A stretch of DNA of 17,343 bases from CAVSUR01 sp052143655 (GTDB lineage Bacteria; Actinomycetota; Actinomycetes; Streptosporangiales; Streptosporangiaceae), in NCBI GenBank assembly GCA_052143655.1, contig JBKQSL010000467.1:1-17343 (forward strand), written 5' to 3'. Under the pieces are notes generated by a model. That model made no database searches, was not told the DNA's origin, and was given only the letters and a program-made list of their open reading frames with translations. This document shows, piece after piece, positions 1 to 6,747 of the stretch (positions are counted from its first letter, which is position 1; each line of letters starts with the position of its first letter). The translations under genes and the position numbers were made by a program.

Positions 1-1031
1 TCGCGCAGCAGCGCCGGGACGCCGCCGGCCGCGTCGAAGTCCTGCATCAGCCCGGCACCGGACGGCTCGACGTCGGCCAGCACCGGCACGTCCGCGCCGA
101 GGGCGGCCACGTCCGCCAGCGGGAACGGGACGCCGACCCGCCCGGCCAGCGCGGCCAGGTGGATGATCGCGTTGGTCGACCCGCCGATGGCGTGCAGCAC
201 CCGGATCGCGTTGCCGAAAGCGGCGGCAGTCAGCAGCAGGCTCGGCCGCAGCTGGCTGCGCACCGCGGCCACGGCCAGCTGGCCAGCCTGGCGGGCCGCG
301 GCGAGCCCGCGCGGGTCACCGGCCGGGATGGCGGCCGAGCCGGGCACCATCAGCCCGAGCGCCTCGCCCAGCACGGCCATCGTGGATGCGGTGCCCATCG
401 TGTTGCAGGCGCCCCGGCCGCAGGCCAGGCACTGCTCCAGCCGGGCCCAGGCCGCGTCGTCGAGCCGCCCGGCGCGGCGCTCGTCCCACAGCCGCCACAG
501 CCCGGTGCCGGTGCCGATCACGGTCCCGTCGAAGGCGGCCGGCGGCCGGGCCCCGCCGGTCACCAGCACGGCCGGGATGTCCGCGCTGGCCGCGCCCATC
601 AGCGCGCCTGGCACCGACTTGTCGCAGTTGGCCAGGATCACCAGTCCGTCCAGCGGGTTGGCCCGGATCATCTCCTCGATCTCGATGGCCAGCAGGTTGC
701 GGTACAGCATCGCGGTCGGCTTCATCAGGTCCTCGCCGAGCGAGATGACTCCGAACGCCACCGCGATCCCGCCCGCCTGGGTGATCCCGTCCCGGACCGC
801 GGGCACCAGGTCGTCCAGCGGCAGATTGCAGGGGTTCAGCTCGCTGGCCGAGTTCGCGATGCCGATCACCGGGGCGGCCGGCTCGCCCCGGCCGGGCAGC
901 GCCGCCCCGGCCGCCCCGAGCGCGGCCCGGTGCGCGAGCGCGACCTCGTCGTCGCCGGCCAGCCAGGCCTGGCTGCGCAGCGGCCGCGTCGGTGCGCTGC
1001 CGCTCGTCGGTGCGCTGGCGGGCATCGTCAT
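1..1031 (-). CDS. IlvD/Edd-family dehydratase, sugar-acid type (partial, C-terminus off window)
   Basis: This is the N-terminal 343 residues of a [2Fe-2S] dehydratase that removes water from a 2,3-dihydroxy acid to give a 2-keto-3-deoxy acid. Visible family motifs are GIANSASELNPCN (Cys68), ISLGEDLMKPTAMLYRN (about 97-112), ANCDKS (Cys136, Lys138), GACNTMGTAST (Cys209) and IGGSTNAIIHLA near residue 290. The three cysteines are the expected cluster ligands. Family members have about 570 residues, so some 40% lies beyond position 1. The ATG at 1031 overlaps the upstream stop as ATGA; an ATG two codons later (1025) has a better-spaced GGAG, so the start is uncertain by two residues. Neighbouring dehydrogenase genes and an IclR regulator suggest a sugar acid such as a pentonate or hexonate rather than the branched-chain amino-acid substrate. 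The substrate is inferred, the family is clear. Confidence 0.9.
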   Translation of the reverse strand, partial: MTMPASAPTSGSAPTRPLRSQAWLAGDDEVALAHRAALGAAGAALPGRGEPAAPVIGIANSASELNPCNLPLDDLVPAVRDGITQAGGIAVAFGVISLGEDLMKPTAMLYRNLLAIEIEEMIRANPLDGLVILANCDKSVPGALMGAASADIPAVLVTGGARPPAAFDGTVIGTGTGLWRLWDERRAGRLDDAAWARLEQCLACGRGACNTMGTASTMAVLGEALGLMVPGSAAIPAGDPRGLAAARQAGQLAVAAVRSQLRPSLLLTAAAFGNAIRVLHAIGGSTNAIIHLAALAGRVGVPFPLADVAALGADVPVLADVEPSGAGLMQDFDAAGGVPALLR

Positions 1032-1975
1032 GGCTCCGGCACGCCCAGGCCCTTGGCACCGGGCCCGGACTGGGCGAATCCGGCGCCGCTGCGCTCCAGC
1101 CATTCCAGCGCCACGGCGGCGCGGTGCACCTTCTCCCGCGCGATCGCGGCCGCGTCGGCCTCCAGGTGCAGGCCGCTGGGGTACAGCAGCCGGGAGTTGC
1201 GCAGCCCGAACTTCACGTACATCGGCGCGGCGGCGGCGATCAGGTCCGCGGCCTCGTGGCCGCGCACCACGCCGCCCATCGCGTCGGGCGCCTCCACGTA
1301 CAGGTCGATCGGCACCCCGCAGCCTGCCCGGAGCTCGGCGAGCTGGGCGGGCGTAACGTCGGAAGGCACGTTCACGGTGCTGCCGCCGAGCCGCTCGAGC
1401 TGGCACAGGCTGAGCGCGTTGGACGGGGCCAGCACGGCCGAGACCTTCCAGACCACGCTGGCCGGCAGCTCGCCGGCCGCCTGCATCGCCGTGACCAGCT
1501 CGAGCAGCCCGGTGTCGGCGATCAGGAAGCCGCGAATGCCCTGCTCGACCCCGCGCAGCACGTCGTCGACCGCGTAGCGCAGCTGCCGGGTGCCGCGCAG
1601 CCGCCCGGCCAGCCCCTGGCCGTCGGCCGCGACGGCGGACCGGCCGATGTCCCATTCCTCCCGCGGCCCGACGAACAGCGATACCTCCAGGCCGCTGCCG
1701 GCTCCGATCCGGGCCATCTCGGCCAGCTCCGCCTCGCTCAGCAGCATCGCGCCGCTGCCCTGCGACACCCGGTTCACGGTGACGCCGCGCTGGCGCGCCG
1801 CCTCGACCACGGCGCGCAGCACCACGGGGCCCTCGACGCTCGGGATCTCGACCCGGAAGTGGGCGCCGTCGGGGAACCGCAGGCCGCTGGCCGGCGCCGC
1901 AGCCTCGGCCGCGATGCCGTGCCGGGCCAGGATCTCCGCCGCGGTCAGCCGTCCGTCCCGGGTGCCAGATGCCAC
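1028..1975 (-). CDS. U32-peptidase-like TIM-barrel protein of unknown function
   Basis: The product is 315 residues, beginning VASGTRDGRLTAAEIL. The GTG at 1975 is chosen because a perfect AGGAGG lies 5 nt upstream (1981-1986). An ATG at 2104 would overlap the preceding stop as TGATG and add 43 low-complexity residues encoded largely by a 15-bp repeat, so it is less likely but possible. The body alternates hydrophobic strands with helices (VEIPS, VSLFVG, GFLIAD, VVWKVSAV, GSTVNVPSD, PIDLYVEAP, MYVKFGL), as in a TIM barrel, and resembles proteins annotated as family U32. The Cys-rich U32 signature is not evident. It sits between the M24-fold gene and the dehydratase, whose start overlaps its stop by 4 nt, so it probably serves the same pathway, perhaps as a lyase or isomerase-like enzyme. 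That role is inference. Confidence 0.8.
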   Translation of the reverse strand: MASGTRDGRLTAAEILARHGIAAEAAAPASGLRFPDGAHFRVEIPSVEGPVVLRAVVEAARQRGVTVNRVSQGSGAMLLSEAELAEMARIGAGSGLEVSLFVGPREEWDIGRSAVAADGQGLAGRLRGTRQLRYAVDDVLRGVEQGIRGFLIADTGLLELVTAMQAAGELPASVVWKVSAVLAPSNALSLCQLERLGGSTVNVPSDVTPAQLAELRAGCGVPIDLYVEAPDAMGGVVRGHEAADLIAAAAPMYVKFGLRNSRLLYPSGLHLEADAAAIAREKVHRAAVALEWLERSGAGFAQSGPGAKGLGVPEP

Positions 1976-1992
1976 CGTCGCCTCCTGCGCTC

Positions 1993-2052
1993 GCGCCCTG
2001 CCGGTCCGCGCCCTGCCAGTCCGTGCCCTGCCGGTCCGTGCCGTGCCGGCCC
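1993..2052 (-). repeat. 15-bp tandem repeat, four units
   Basis: Four consecutive 15-bp units start at 1993, 2008, 2023 and 2038. The first three differ from one another at one or two positions and the fourth is more diverged. If the long start of the next gene were used, they would encode a GRART pentapeptide repeat. With the preferred start at 1975 they lie in the spacer between the M24-fold gene and the U32-like gene. Confidence 0.85.
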
Positions 2053-2103
2053 CTGCCCTGTCCTCGGCCGGCCCGTCCGCTTCCGGCCCGTCCGCGGCCC
2101 GCA

Positions 2104-3324
2104 TCAGGCGGCCGCCAGCACGGCCGGCCGCGGCGGCAGCGCGGGGCCGTCCGCGCCGGTCCCGGCCCCGCTGACTTCCCCGGGGACGGCAGGCTCAGCT
2201 GGCCAGTCCGCCGATGCCGTGACCCGCTCCAGGCCGTCCGCCGTGACCAGGTAGGTGTCCTCGGCCTTGGCCCCGCCGGGCAGGCTCGGGTTCCAGGCCA
2301 CGGCGTGCCCGGGCGCGATGACCTGGCGGCGCCACGGCGACTCGTGCTGACATGGCGCGATCTCGAACTCGCGCTGGGCGTAGCCGATCGGTCCGCCCTG
2401 GTAGTGCCCGGCCCACTCGCCGGGCGCGTCGGCCCCCGCATACGCCGCGGCGAGCGCGTCCAGCGCCTGCCCGTACCTCGCGCCCGGCGTGGTAGCCCGC
2501 AGTACCTGCTGCTCGATCGCCAGCACCCGGCCGCGCAGTGCGGCGTAGTCCGCCGGGACCTGGCCCGCGCAGGCGAACCGGGTGGCGGCCGCGTGCAGCC
2601 CGGCCCGGCGGGCCACGGCCACGGCCATGACCAGCTGCCGGGCGGGTGCCCCGGCGGCCATCGGGTGCCGGTAGGCGGCCAGCCGGTCGTCGGCCCCGAC
2701 GATCAGCACCGGTGCGTCGGCGCCGCGTGCCTCCAGCGCCGCCGCGCACCGGGCCTGGATGTCCAGGTCGCGCTCGCCGGGCTGCCAGCCGCGCAGCGCC
2801 TGCTCCAGCGCGTGCGCGGTGTCGGCGCCGAGCTCGCGCAGGTCGTCGCGCTCGGCCGCGGCCAGGGCCAGCCGCAGCGCGATGAGCTGGCCGGTGACGT
2901 CCGGCCCGAACGCCGGGTGCCCGTCGCTGGCCAGCTGCCCGGCGGGCACGCCCGCGAGATCCTGCGCAGCGGCGGCGAAGCCGTCCGGCTCGTACCAGGG
3001 CACCTCGGCCAGCTCGCCGAAGCCGTGCCGGGCCGGCCCGTACTCGGCGCGGACCCGCGGCGCCTCGACCGTGGTCGTGATCAGGCTGGCGCTCGTGGCG
3101 GTGACCACCGCCCAGACCAGGTCGGTGCCCGCGGTGCGGTCCACCGGGGGAGCGACCCCGCCGGTCACCCAGGCGACCGCCGCAGGGCCGGTGAGCACGA
3201 CGCCGGCCGGCCGGCCGGCGGCCGCGAGCCAGCCGCGGAGGCGGTCCAGGGCCGACTCCGCACGCTCGATGCTGCGACGGTTACGTTCGGTTGTACCGAA
3301 CGTCGTTGTGTGATATAGAATCAC
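2104..3324 (-). CDS. M24 (creatinase/aminopeptidase P fold) family protein, metal ligands apparently incomplete
   Basis: About 406 residues with the two-domain layout of aminopeptidase P, prolidase and creatinase: an N-terminal domain opening with RRSIERAESALDRLR and VVLTGPAAVAWVTGG, then the pita-bread domain. Conserved C-terminal features are HYQGGPIGY (the His, near residue 307) and KAEDTYLVT (the Glu, near 355). The two aspartates that normally bind metal seem absent: the matching stretch reads QLVMAVAVARRAGLHAAATR. The protein may therefore work without metal, like creatinase, or be a non-peptidase hydrolase. GTG at 3324 is preferred; TTG at 3336 and 3360 are alternatives, and no ordinary start occurs between 3324 and the conserved N-terminus. 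First gene of the leftward operon; it diverges from the IclR gene, and two palindromes overlap its 5' end. Confidence 0.85.
   Translation of the reverse strand: MILYHTTTFGTTERNRRSIERAESALDRLRGWLAAAGRPAGVVLTGPAAVAWVTGGVAPPVDRTAGTDLVWAVVTATSASLITTTVEAPRVRAEYGPARHGFGELAEVPWYEPDGFAAAAQDLAGVPAGQLASDGHPAFGPDVTGQLIALRLALAAAERDDLRELGADTAHALEQALRGWQPGERDLDIQARCAAALEARGADAPVLIVGADDRLAAYRHPMAAGAPARQLVMAVAVARRAGLHAAATRFACAGQVPADYAALRGRVLAIEQQVLRATTPGARYGQALDALAAAYAGADAPGEWAGHYQGGPIGYAQREFEIAPCQHESPWRRQVIAPGHAVAWNPSLPGGAKAEDTYLVTADGLERVTASADWPAEPAVPGEVSGAGTGADGPALPPRPAVLAAA
3283..3303. promoter_or_regulatory. Perfect 21-bp palindrome, probable IclR-type operator
   Basis: The arms ACGTTCGGT and ACCGAACGT are exact reverse complements around a 3-nt centre. 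The site lies between the divergent IclR and M24-fold genes, overlaps the region where the -35 of a rightward promoter would fall, and sits just inside the M24-fold coding start. A site of this size and symmetry suits a dimeric wHTH regulator; the adjacent IclR protein is the natural candidate. Binding is inferred. Confidence 0.7.
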
Positions 3325-3325
3325 A
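3309..3325. promoter_or_regulatory. Second 17-bp palindrome (TGTGAT-N5-ATCACA)
   Basis: Six-base arms TGTGAT and ATCACA are exact reverse complements around 5 nt, placed 5 bp to the right of the 21-bp palindrome. It contains the best rightward -10 candidate and the preferred GTG of the M24-fold gene. It looks like a CRP half-site pair, but the spacing is 7 nt instead of 6 between TGTGA and TCACA, so a different dimeric regulator is as likely. Confidence 0.5.
3316..3321 (+). promoter_or_regulatory. Candidate -10 box (TAGAAT) for the IclR operon
   Basis: TAGAAT differs from TATAAT at one position and fits the actinobacterial TANNNT pattern in an otherwise very GC-rich region. Its -35 area falls inside the 21-bp palindrome, which would allow autoregulation. 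The predicted leader before the GTG at 3420 is about 90 nt. No strong -35 match was found. Confidence 0.4.
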
Positions 3326-3354
3326 TGCGTAACCAACCACCCCGCTTGCGCAGC

Positions 3355-3360
3355 TGTCAA
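3355..3360 (-). promoter_or_regulatory. Consensus -35 hexamer (TTGACA) facing the M24-fold operon
   Basis: The minus strand reads TTGACA exactly. A weak -10-like TTGGTT follows after 18 nt and ends 6 nt before the GTG at 3324, which would give a leaderless or nearly leaderless mRNA. If this promoter is real, the TTG start at 3360 cannot be used, because it is the first codon of the hexamer itself. Confidence 0.35.
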
Positions 3361-3419
3361 GGTTTGTTACCGTCCTGCGACACGGGGTTTTGTGCTTCCG
3401 AACACGTGGTGGAGGTCTT

Positions 3420-4277
3420 GTGCGCTCAGAGCTGGCCGCTCAGGCCGGTGGCCGGGCCGGCGGTGCGGCTGCGGATGCGGCCCCCCGGTACACCGTCCGC
3501 AGCGTGACCCGGGCCCTGCAGCTGCTCGACGTCGTGGCGGCCTGCCCGCCGGAGGGCATGACGCTCAGCGAGCTGGCCCGGGCGGTGGGCACCTCCAAGA
3601 GCGCGACGCTGGCCCTGGTCCGGACGCTCACCGCGCACGGCTACCTGCGCGACATCCGGCCCGGCCCGCGGTACGCGCTCGGCACCGCGCTGCTCCGGCT
3701 GGGCGACATCACCCGCCAGCAGCTTCCGCTCGGCGACCTGTGCCGGCCGCTGCTGGAGGAACTGGCCGAGGCGACCAGGATGACCTCGCGGATCGCCACC
3801 GCGGACGAGGGCTACCCGGTGTTCATCGACCGGGTGGACGGCCCGGGCAGCGTCCGGTTCCACGCCCCGCTCGGGCAGCGCGAGCTGCCCTACGCCTCGG
3901 CGGCCGGCAAGGCGATCCTGTCCGCGATGTCCCCGGACGCGGTTCGCGCGCTGTGCGAGCAGACCGGCATGCGACCGCGCACCGCGCACACGATCACCGG
4001 GGTCGAGTCGCTGCTCGCTGACTTGGAGCTGGCCCGCCGGCGCGGGTTCGCTGTGGACGACGAGGAGGATGCCGAGGGCATCTTCTGCGCCGGCGCGGCG
4101 TTCTTCGACCACGACGGCAGCTGCGCGGGCGCGGTCAGCGTGACCGGGATCAAGGGCGACCTGCCCGCCTGGCGGGTCGACGAGCTGGGCCACGCGGTGC
4201 GCGATGCCGCCGACCGGGTTTCCGCGCTGCTCGGCGGCCCGGCGTACCAGGCGGCAGCAGGGGCCGTCCGTGGCTGA
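3420..4277 (+). CDS. IclR-family transcriptional regulator
   Basis: The 285-residue protein has an N-terminal winged helix-turn-helix (about 27-82: VRSVTRALQLLDVVA, MTLSELARAVGTSKSATLALVRTL, GYLRDIRPGPRYALG) and a C-terminal effector domain (about 100-275) with the family motifs LPYASAAGKAILSAM and RGFAVDDEEDAEGIFCAGAAFFD. The GTG at 3420 follows GGAGG (3411-3415) by 4 nt; an in-frame start further upstream would read through this ribosome site. The gene is first in a rightward operon with two dehydrogenases and diverges from the M24-fold/U32-like/dehydratase operon. It probably senses a pathway metabolite and acts at the palindrome at 3283-3303, controlling both directions. The ligand is unknown. 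Confidence 0.93.
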   Translation: MRSELAAQAGGRAGGAAADAAPRYTVRSVTRALQLLDVVAACPPEGMTLSELARAVGTSKSATLALVRTLTAHGYLRDIRPGPRYALGTALLRLGDITRQQLPLGDLCRPLLEELAEATRMTSRIATADEGYPVFIDRVDGPGSVRFHAPLGQRELPYASAAGKAILSAMSPDAVRALCEQTGMRPRTAHTITGVESLLADLELARRRGFAVDDEEDAEGIFCAGAAFFDHDGSCAGAVSVTGIKGDLPAWRVDELGHAVRDAADRVSALLGGPAYQAAAGAVRG

Positions 4278-5376
4278 CCGCGGGGACGACCTGGCGCTGA
4301 TCGTCGCCACGCCGGGGGAGGTGGCGCTGCGCCGCCGTGCCGCCCCGGCCGCCGCGGACGGCGAACTGCTGGTGGCGCCCGAGCTGATCGGCCTGTGCGG
4401 CACCGACCTGGAGATCATCGACGGCCGCATCGATCCGGCCTACATCCGCTATCCGATCGTGCTCGGGCACGAGTGGACGGGTATCGTCGCGCCCGGCTCG
4501 CCGCTGGCCGGGACCCGGGTGGTGGTCGAGGGCGTGATCGGCTGCGGGCACTGTGACCGGTGCTGTGCTGGCCTGACGAACCTGTGCCAGACCTACGACG
4601 AGATCGGCTTCACCCGGGACGGGACGGCGGCCGGCCTGGTGGCCGTCCCGTCCCGGCTGGCCCACCGGCTGGACCCGGCGGTGCGCGTGGACGACGCGGT
4701 GCTCACCGAGCCGGCCGCCGTGGTCTACCGGGCGCTGAGCCGGGCGCCGCTGGCGCCGGGCATCCGGGCCCTGGTGATCGGCGATGGCACCGTGGCCATG
4801 CTGGCCGTGCTGCTGCTGGGCCTGTGGTCGCCCGCCCAGGTGGTCATGCTCGGCCGCCGGGAGGCCCAGCAGAGCCTGGCCGCCCAGGCGGGAGCGGCCG
4901 GCTTCACCACCGACCCGGCCGCTGCGGGCGGCGGTTTCGACCTGGTCGTCGAGGCCGCAGGCACCGCGCAGGCCGCTGCTACCGCGTTCGCCGCCGCCCG
5001 GCGCGGCGGCACGGTGCTGCTCGTCGGGCTGCCGCCGCACGGTGACACCGCGCCGCTGCCGGTCGACCACGTGGTCAACGCCGACCTGGCGATCCTCGGC
5101 AGCTTCTCCTACACCTCAGCCGCCTGGCGGGATGTCGTGGCGCTGCTGAACTCCGGCCGGCTCCGGCCGGGTTTCATGATCACGCACCGGTTCGGCCTGA
5201 GCGACTGGGAGAGCGCCATCGCCGCGCTCCGCGGCCCGGCAGCGCCAGTGCCGGGCGGACCGGCAGCGCCAGCGCCGGGCGGGCCTGAGGTGACGGCACC
5301 AGGCGGCCCGGCCGCAGGCCCGCGCGGGAAGGTACTGCTGGAGCTGCCGGCATCACCCGCAGGAGGAACACGATGA
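4270..5376 (+). CDS. Zinc-dependent medium-chain alcohol/polyol dehydrogenase
   Basis: The 368-residue protein is a cytoplasmic NAD(P)-dependent oxidoreductase that would oxidise a secondary alcohol or polyol. Catalytic zinc ligands are visible as LCGTD (Cys43), GHEW (His67, Glu68) and TEP (Glu147), and the structural zinc site as Cys92, Cys95, Cys98 and Cys106 in CGHCDRCCAGLTNLC. The Rossmann motif is IGDGTVAM (about 170-177). Overall it resembles sorbitol/threonine dehydrogenases. The GTG at 4270 overlaps the end of the IclR gene by 8 nt and has AGGGG 6 nt upstream. Unusual is a Pro/Gly/Ala-rich insertion at residues 322-353, made of four degenerate 24-bp repeats, just before the final strand (KVLLEL). 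The substrate is not known; a sugar or sugar alcohol that feeds the dehydratase is plausible. Confidence 0.9.
   Translation: MADRGDDLALIVATPGEVALRRRAAPAAADGELLVAPELIGLCGTDLEIIDGRIDPAYIRYPIVLGHEWTGIVAPGSPLAGTRVVVEGVIGCGHCDRCCAGLTNLCQTYDEIGFTRDGTAAGLVAVPSRLAHRLDPAVRVDDAVLTEPAAVVYRALSRAPLAPGIRALVIGDGTVAMLAVLLLGLWSPAQVVMLGRREAQQSLAAQAGAAGFTTDPAAAGGGFDLVVEAAGTAQAAATAFAAARRGGTVLLVGLPPHGDTAPLPVDHVVNADLAILGSFSYTSAAWRDVVALLNSGRLRPGFMITHRFGLSDWESAIAALRGPAAPVPGGPAAPAPGGPEVTAPGGPAAGPRGKVLLELPASPAGGTR
5233..5328 (+). repeat. 24-bp in-frame repeat inside the dehydrogenase gene
   Basis: Four 24-bp units begin at 5233, 5257, 5281 and 5305 and encode GPAAPVPG, GPAAPAPG, GPEVTAPG and GPAAGPRG. The first two differ at only a few bases and the later ones are more diverged. 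They form an extra loop near the C-terminus that zinc-dependent dehydrogenases normally lack. Confidence 0.8.
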
Positions 5377-6740
5377 GGTTCACCAGCGTCAGCCCGCACG
5401 ACCCGCAGGACGTGCTGGGCGAATGGCCGCAGGCCGGCGAGGCCGAGGCGGCCGCCGCGGTCAGCCGCGCCCGGGCGGCGGCGGACGGCTGGCGGGAGGC
5501 GCCGGGCCCGGCCCGGGCGCAGGCCCTGTCCGCCGCGGCGCAGGCGCTGGCCGACCGGGCCGACGAGGTCACCCGCCTGGTCGTGCGCGAGGTCGGCAAG
5601 CCGCTGTCGGAGGCGAGCGGCGAGGTGGCCCGCGGCGTGGCGATCCTGCGCTACTACGCCCAGCAGGCCCTCGCTCCGGACGGCGAGACGCTCCCGGCGG
5701 CCGCGCCCGGCGCGCTGCTGCTGGCCCGGCGCCGCCCGGTCGGCGTGGCCGCGCTGCTGACCCCGTGGAACTTCCCGGTGGCGATCCCGCTGTGGAAGGC
5801 CGCGCCGAGCCTGGCCTACGGCAACGCCACGATCCTCAAGCCGTCCAGCGCCGCGGCCGCGACCGCGCAGGCGGTGCACGAGATCATCGCGCCGTGCCTG
5901 CCCGGCGACGTGCTGCAGGTGGTGCTCGGCGGGGCGGCGGCCGCGCGGGCGCTGCTGGCGCACCCCGATGTCGCGGCGGTCTCGTTCACCGGCTCGGTTC
6001 CGGTCGGCCGCCAGGTCATCAGCCAGACCGCGGCCCGCGGCGGCCGGGTGCAGGCGGAGATGGGCGGCCAGAACCCGTCCGTGGTGCTGGCCGGCGCTGA
6101 CCTGGACCGGGCGGCCGCCGCGATCGCCTACGCGGCGATGGGCTATGCAGGCCAGAAATGCACCGCCACCAGCCGGGTCATCGTGGCCGACGCGGTGTAC
6201 GGCGAGTTCCGCGACCGGCTGGTCGCGGCCATCGAGGCGCTGCAGGTGGTCGACCCCGCCGACCCGGGCACGCTGGTCGGGCCGATCATCGATGACGCGG
6301 CCCGGTCCGACGCGCTGGCGGCCGTGGCTGCCTCCGGCGGCCGGGTGCTGACCGGCGGCGCGGCACTGGACGAGCCGGGGTTCTACCTCGCCCCGACGCT
6401 GGTCGAACTGGACTCCCCGGCCGGGCCGCTGGCCAGTGAGGAGGTCTTCGCCCCGGTCGCGGCGCTGCTGCGGGCGGACTCGGCGCAGCAGGCGGTGCAG
6501 ATCGCCAACGGCGTGCGGTTCGGCCTGGTCGCGGCGGTCTTCACCGCCGACCTCGCCGAGGCGCTGCAGGTCACCGGCCAGCTGGAGGCCGGCATGGTGC
6601 GGGTCAATGCGCCGACATCCGGCGTTGACTTCCACGCCCCGTTCGGCGGCGCGAAGGAGTCCAGCTACGGCCCCCGCGAGCAGGGCACGGCCGCCCGCGA
6701 GTTCTACACCGAGTCCCAGACCGTGCTGATCATGCCCTGA
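5373..6740 (+). CDS. Aldehyde dehydrogenase, probably 2-oxoglutarate-semialdehyde type
   Basis: The 455-residue NAD(P)-dependent aldehyde dehydrogenase oxidises an aldehyde to the acid through a cysteine thioester. Visible are TPWNFP (130-135), LKPS (Lys156), FTGS (205-208), the general base Glu229 in EMGGQNPS and the nucleophile Cys263 in GQKCTATSR. The C-terminal PFGGAKESSYGPREQGTAAREFYTE (split in two here as PFGGAKESSYGPREQ and GTAAREFYTE) is typical of 2-oxoglutarate-semialdehyde and related dehydrogenases, which end the non-phosphorylating pentonate and hexarate routes. The ATG overlaps the previous stop as ATGA and follows AGGAGG (5361-5366). Length is slightly below the usual 475-490 because the N-terminus is short. 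Its stop is 7 nt from the convergent stop of the cytochrome-like gene. Substrate assignment is inference. Confidence 0.92.
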   Translation: MRFTSVSPHDPQDVLGEWPQAGEAEAAAAVSRARAAADGWREAPGPARAQALSAAAQALADRADEVTRLVVREVGKPLSEASGEVARGVAILRYYAQQALAPDGETLPAAAPGALLLARRRPVGVAALLTPWNFPVAIPLWKAAPSLAYGNATILKPSSAAAATAQAVHEIIAPCLPGDVLQVVLGGAAAARALLAHPDVAAVSFTGSVPVGRQVISQTAARGGRVQAEMGGQNPSVVLAGADLDRAAAAIAYAAMGYAGQKCTATSRVIVADAVYGEFRDRLVAAIEALQVVDPADPGTLVGPIIDDAARSDALAAVAASGGRVLTGGAALDEPGFYLAPTLVELDSPAGPLASEEVFAPVAALLRADSAQQAVQIANGVRFGLVAAVFTADLAEALQVTGQLEAGMVRVNAPTSGVDFHAPFGGAKESSYGPREQGTAAREFYTESQTVLIMP

Positions 6741-6747
6741 TGCCGCC

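Noticed and set aside
159..1577. Long rightward reading frames over the dehydratase and U32-like genes
   Set aside because: Their translations are Ala/Arg/Pro/Gln-rich and show no family motifs, while the minus strand encodes clear conserved proteins. High GC content produces such mirror frames throughout the window.
1993..2052. A CRISPR array or other spaced-repeat system
   Set aside because: The units are contiguous 15-mers with no spacers; the same is true of the other tandem repeats here.
2102..2104. ATG at 2104 as start of the U32-like gene
   Set aside because: The TGATG overlap is attractive, but it adds a repeat-derived Gly/Arg/Thr-rich tail, and the GTG at 1975 has AGGAGG 5 nt upstream. 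Kept only as an alternative.
3309..3325. A canonical CRP binding site
   Set aside because: TGTGA and TCACA are present but 7 nt apart instead of 6, and the better symmetry is TGTGAT-N5-ATCACA.
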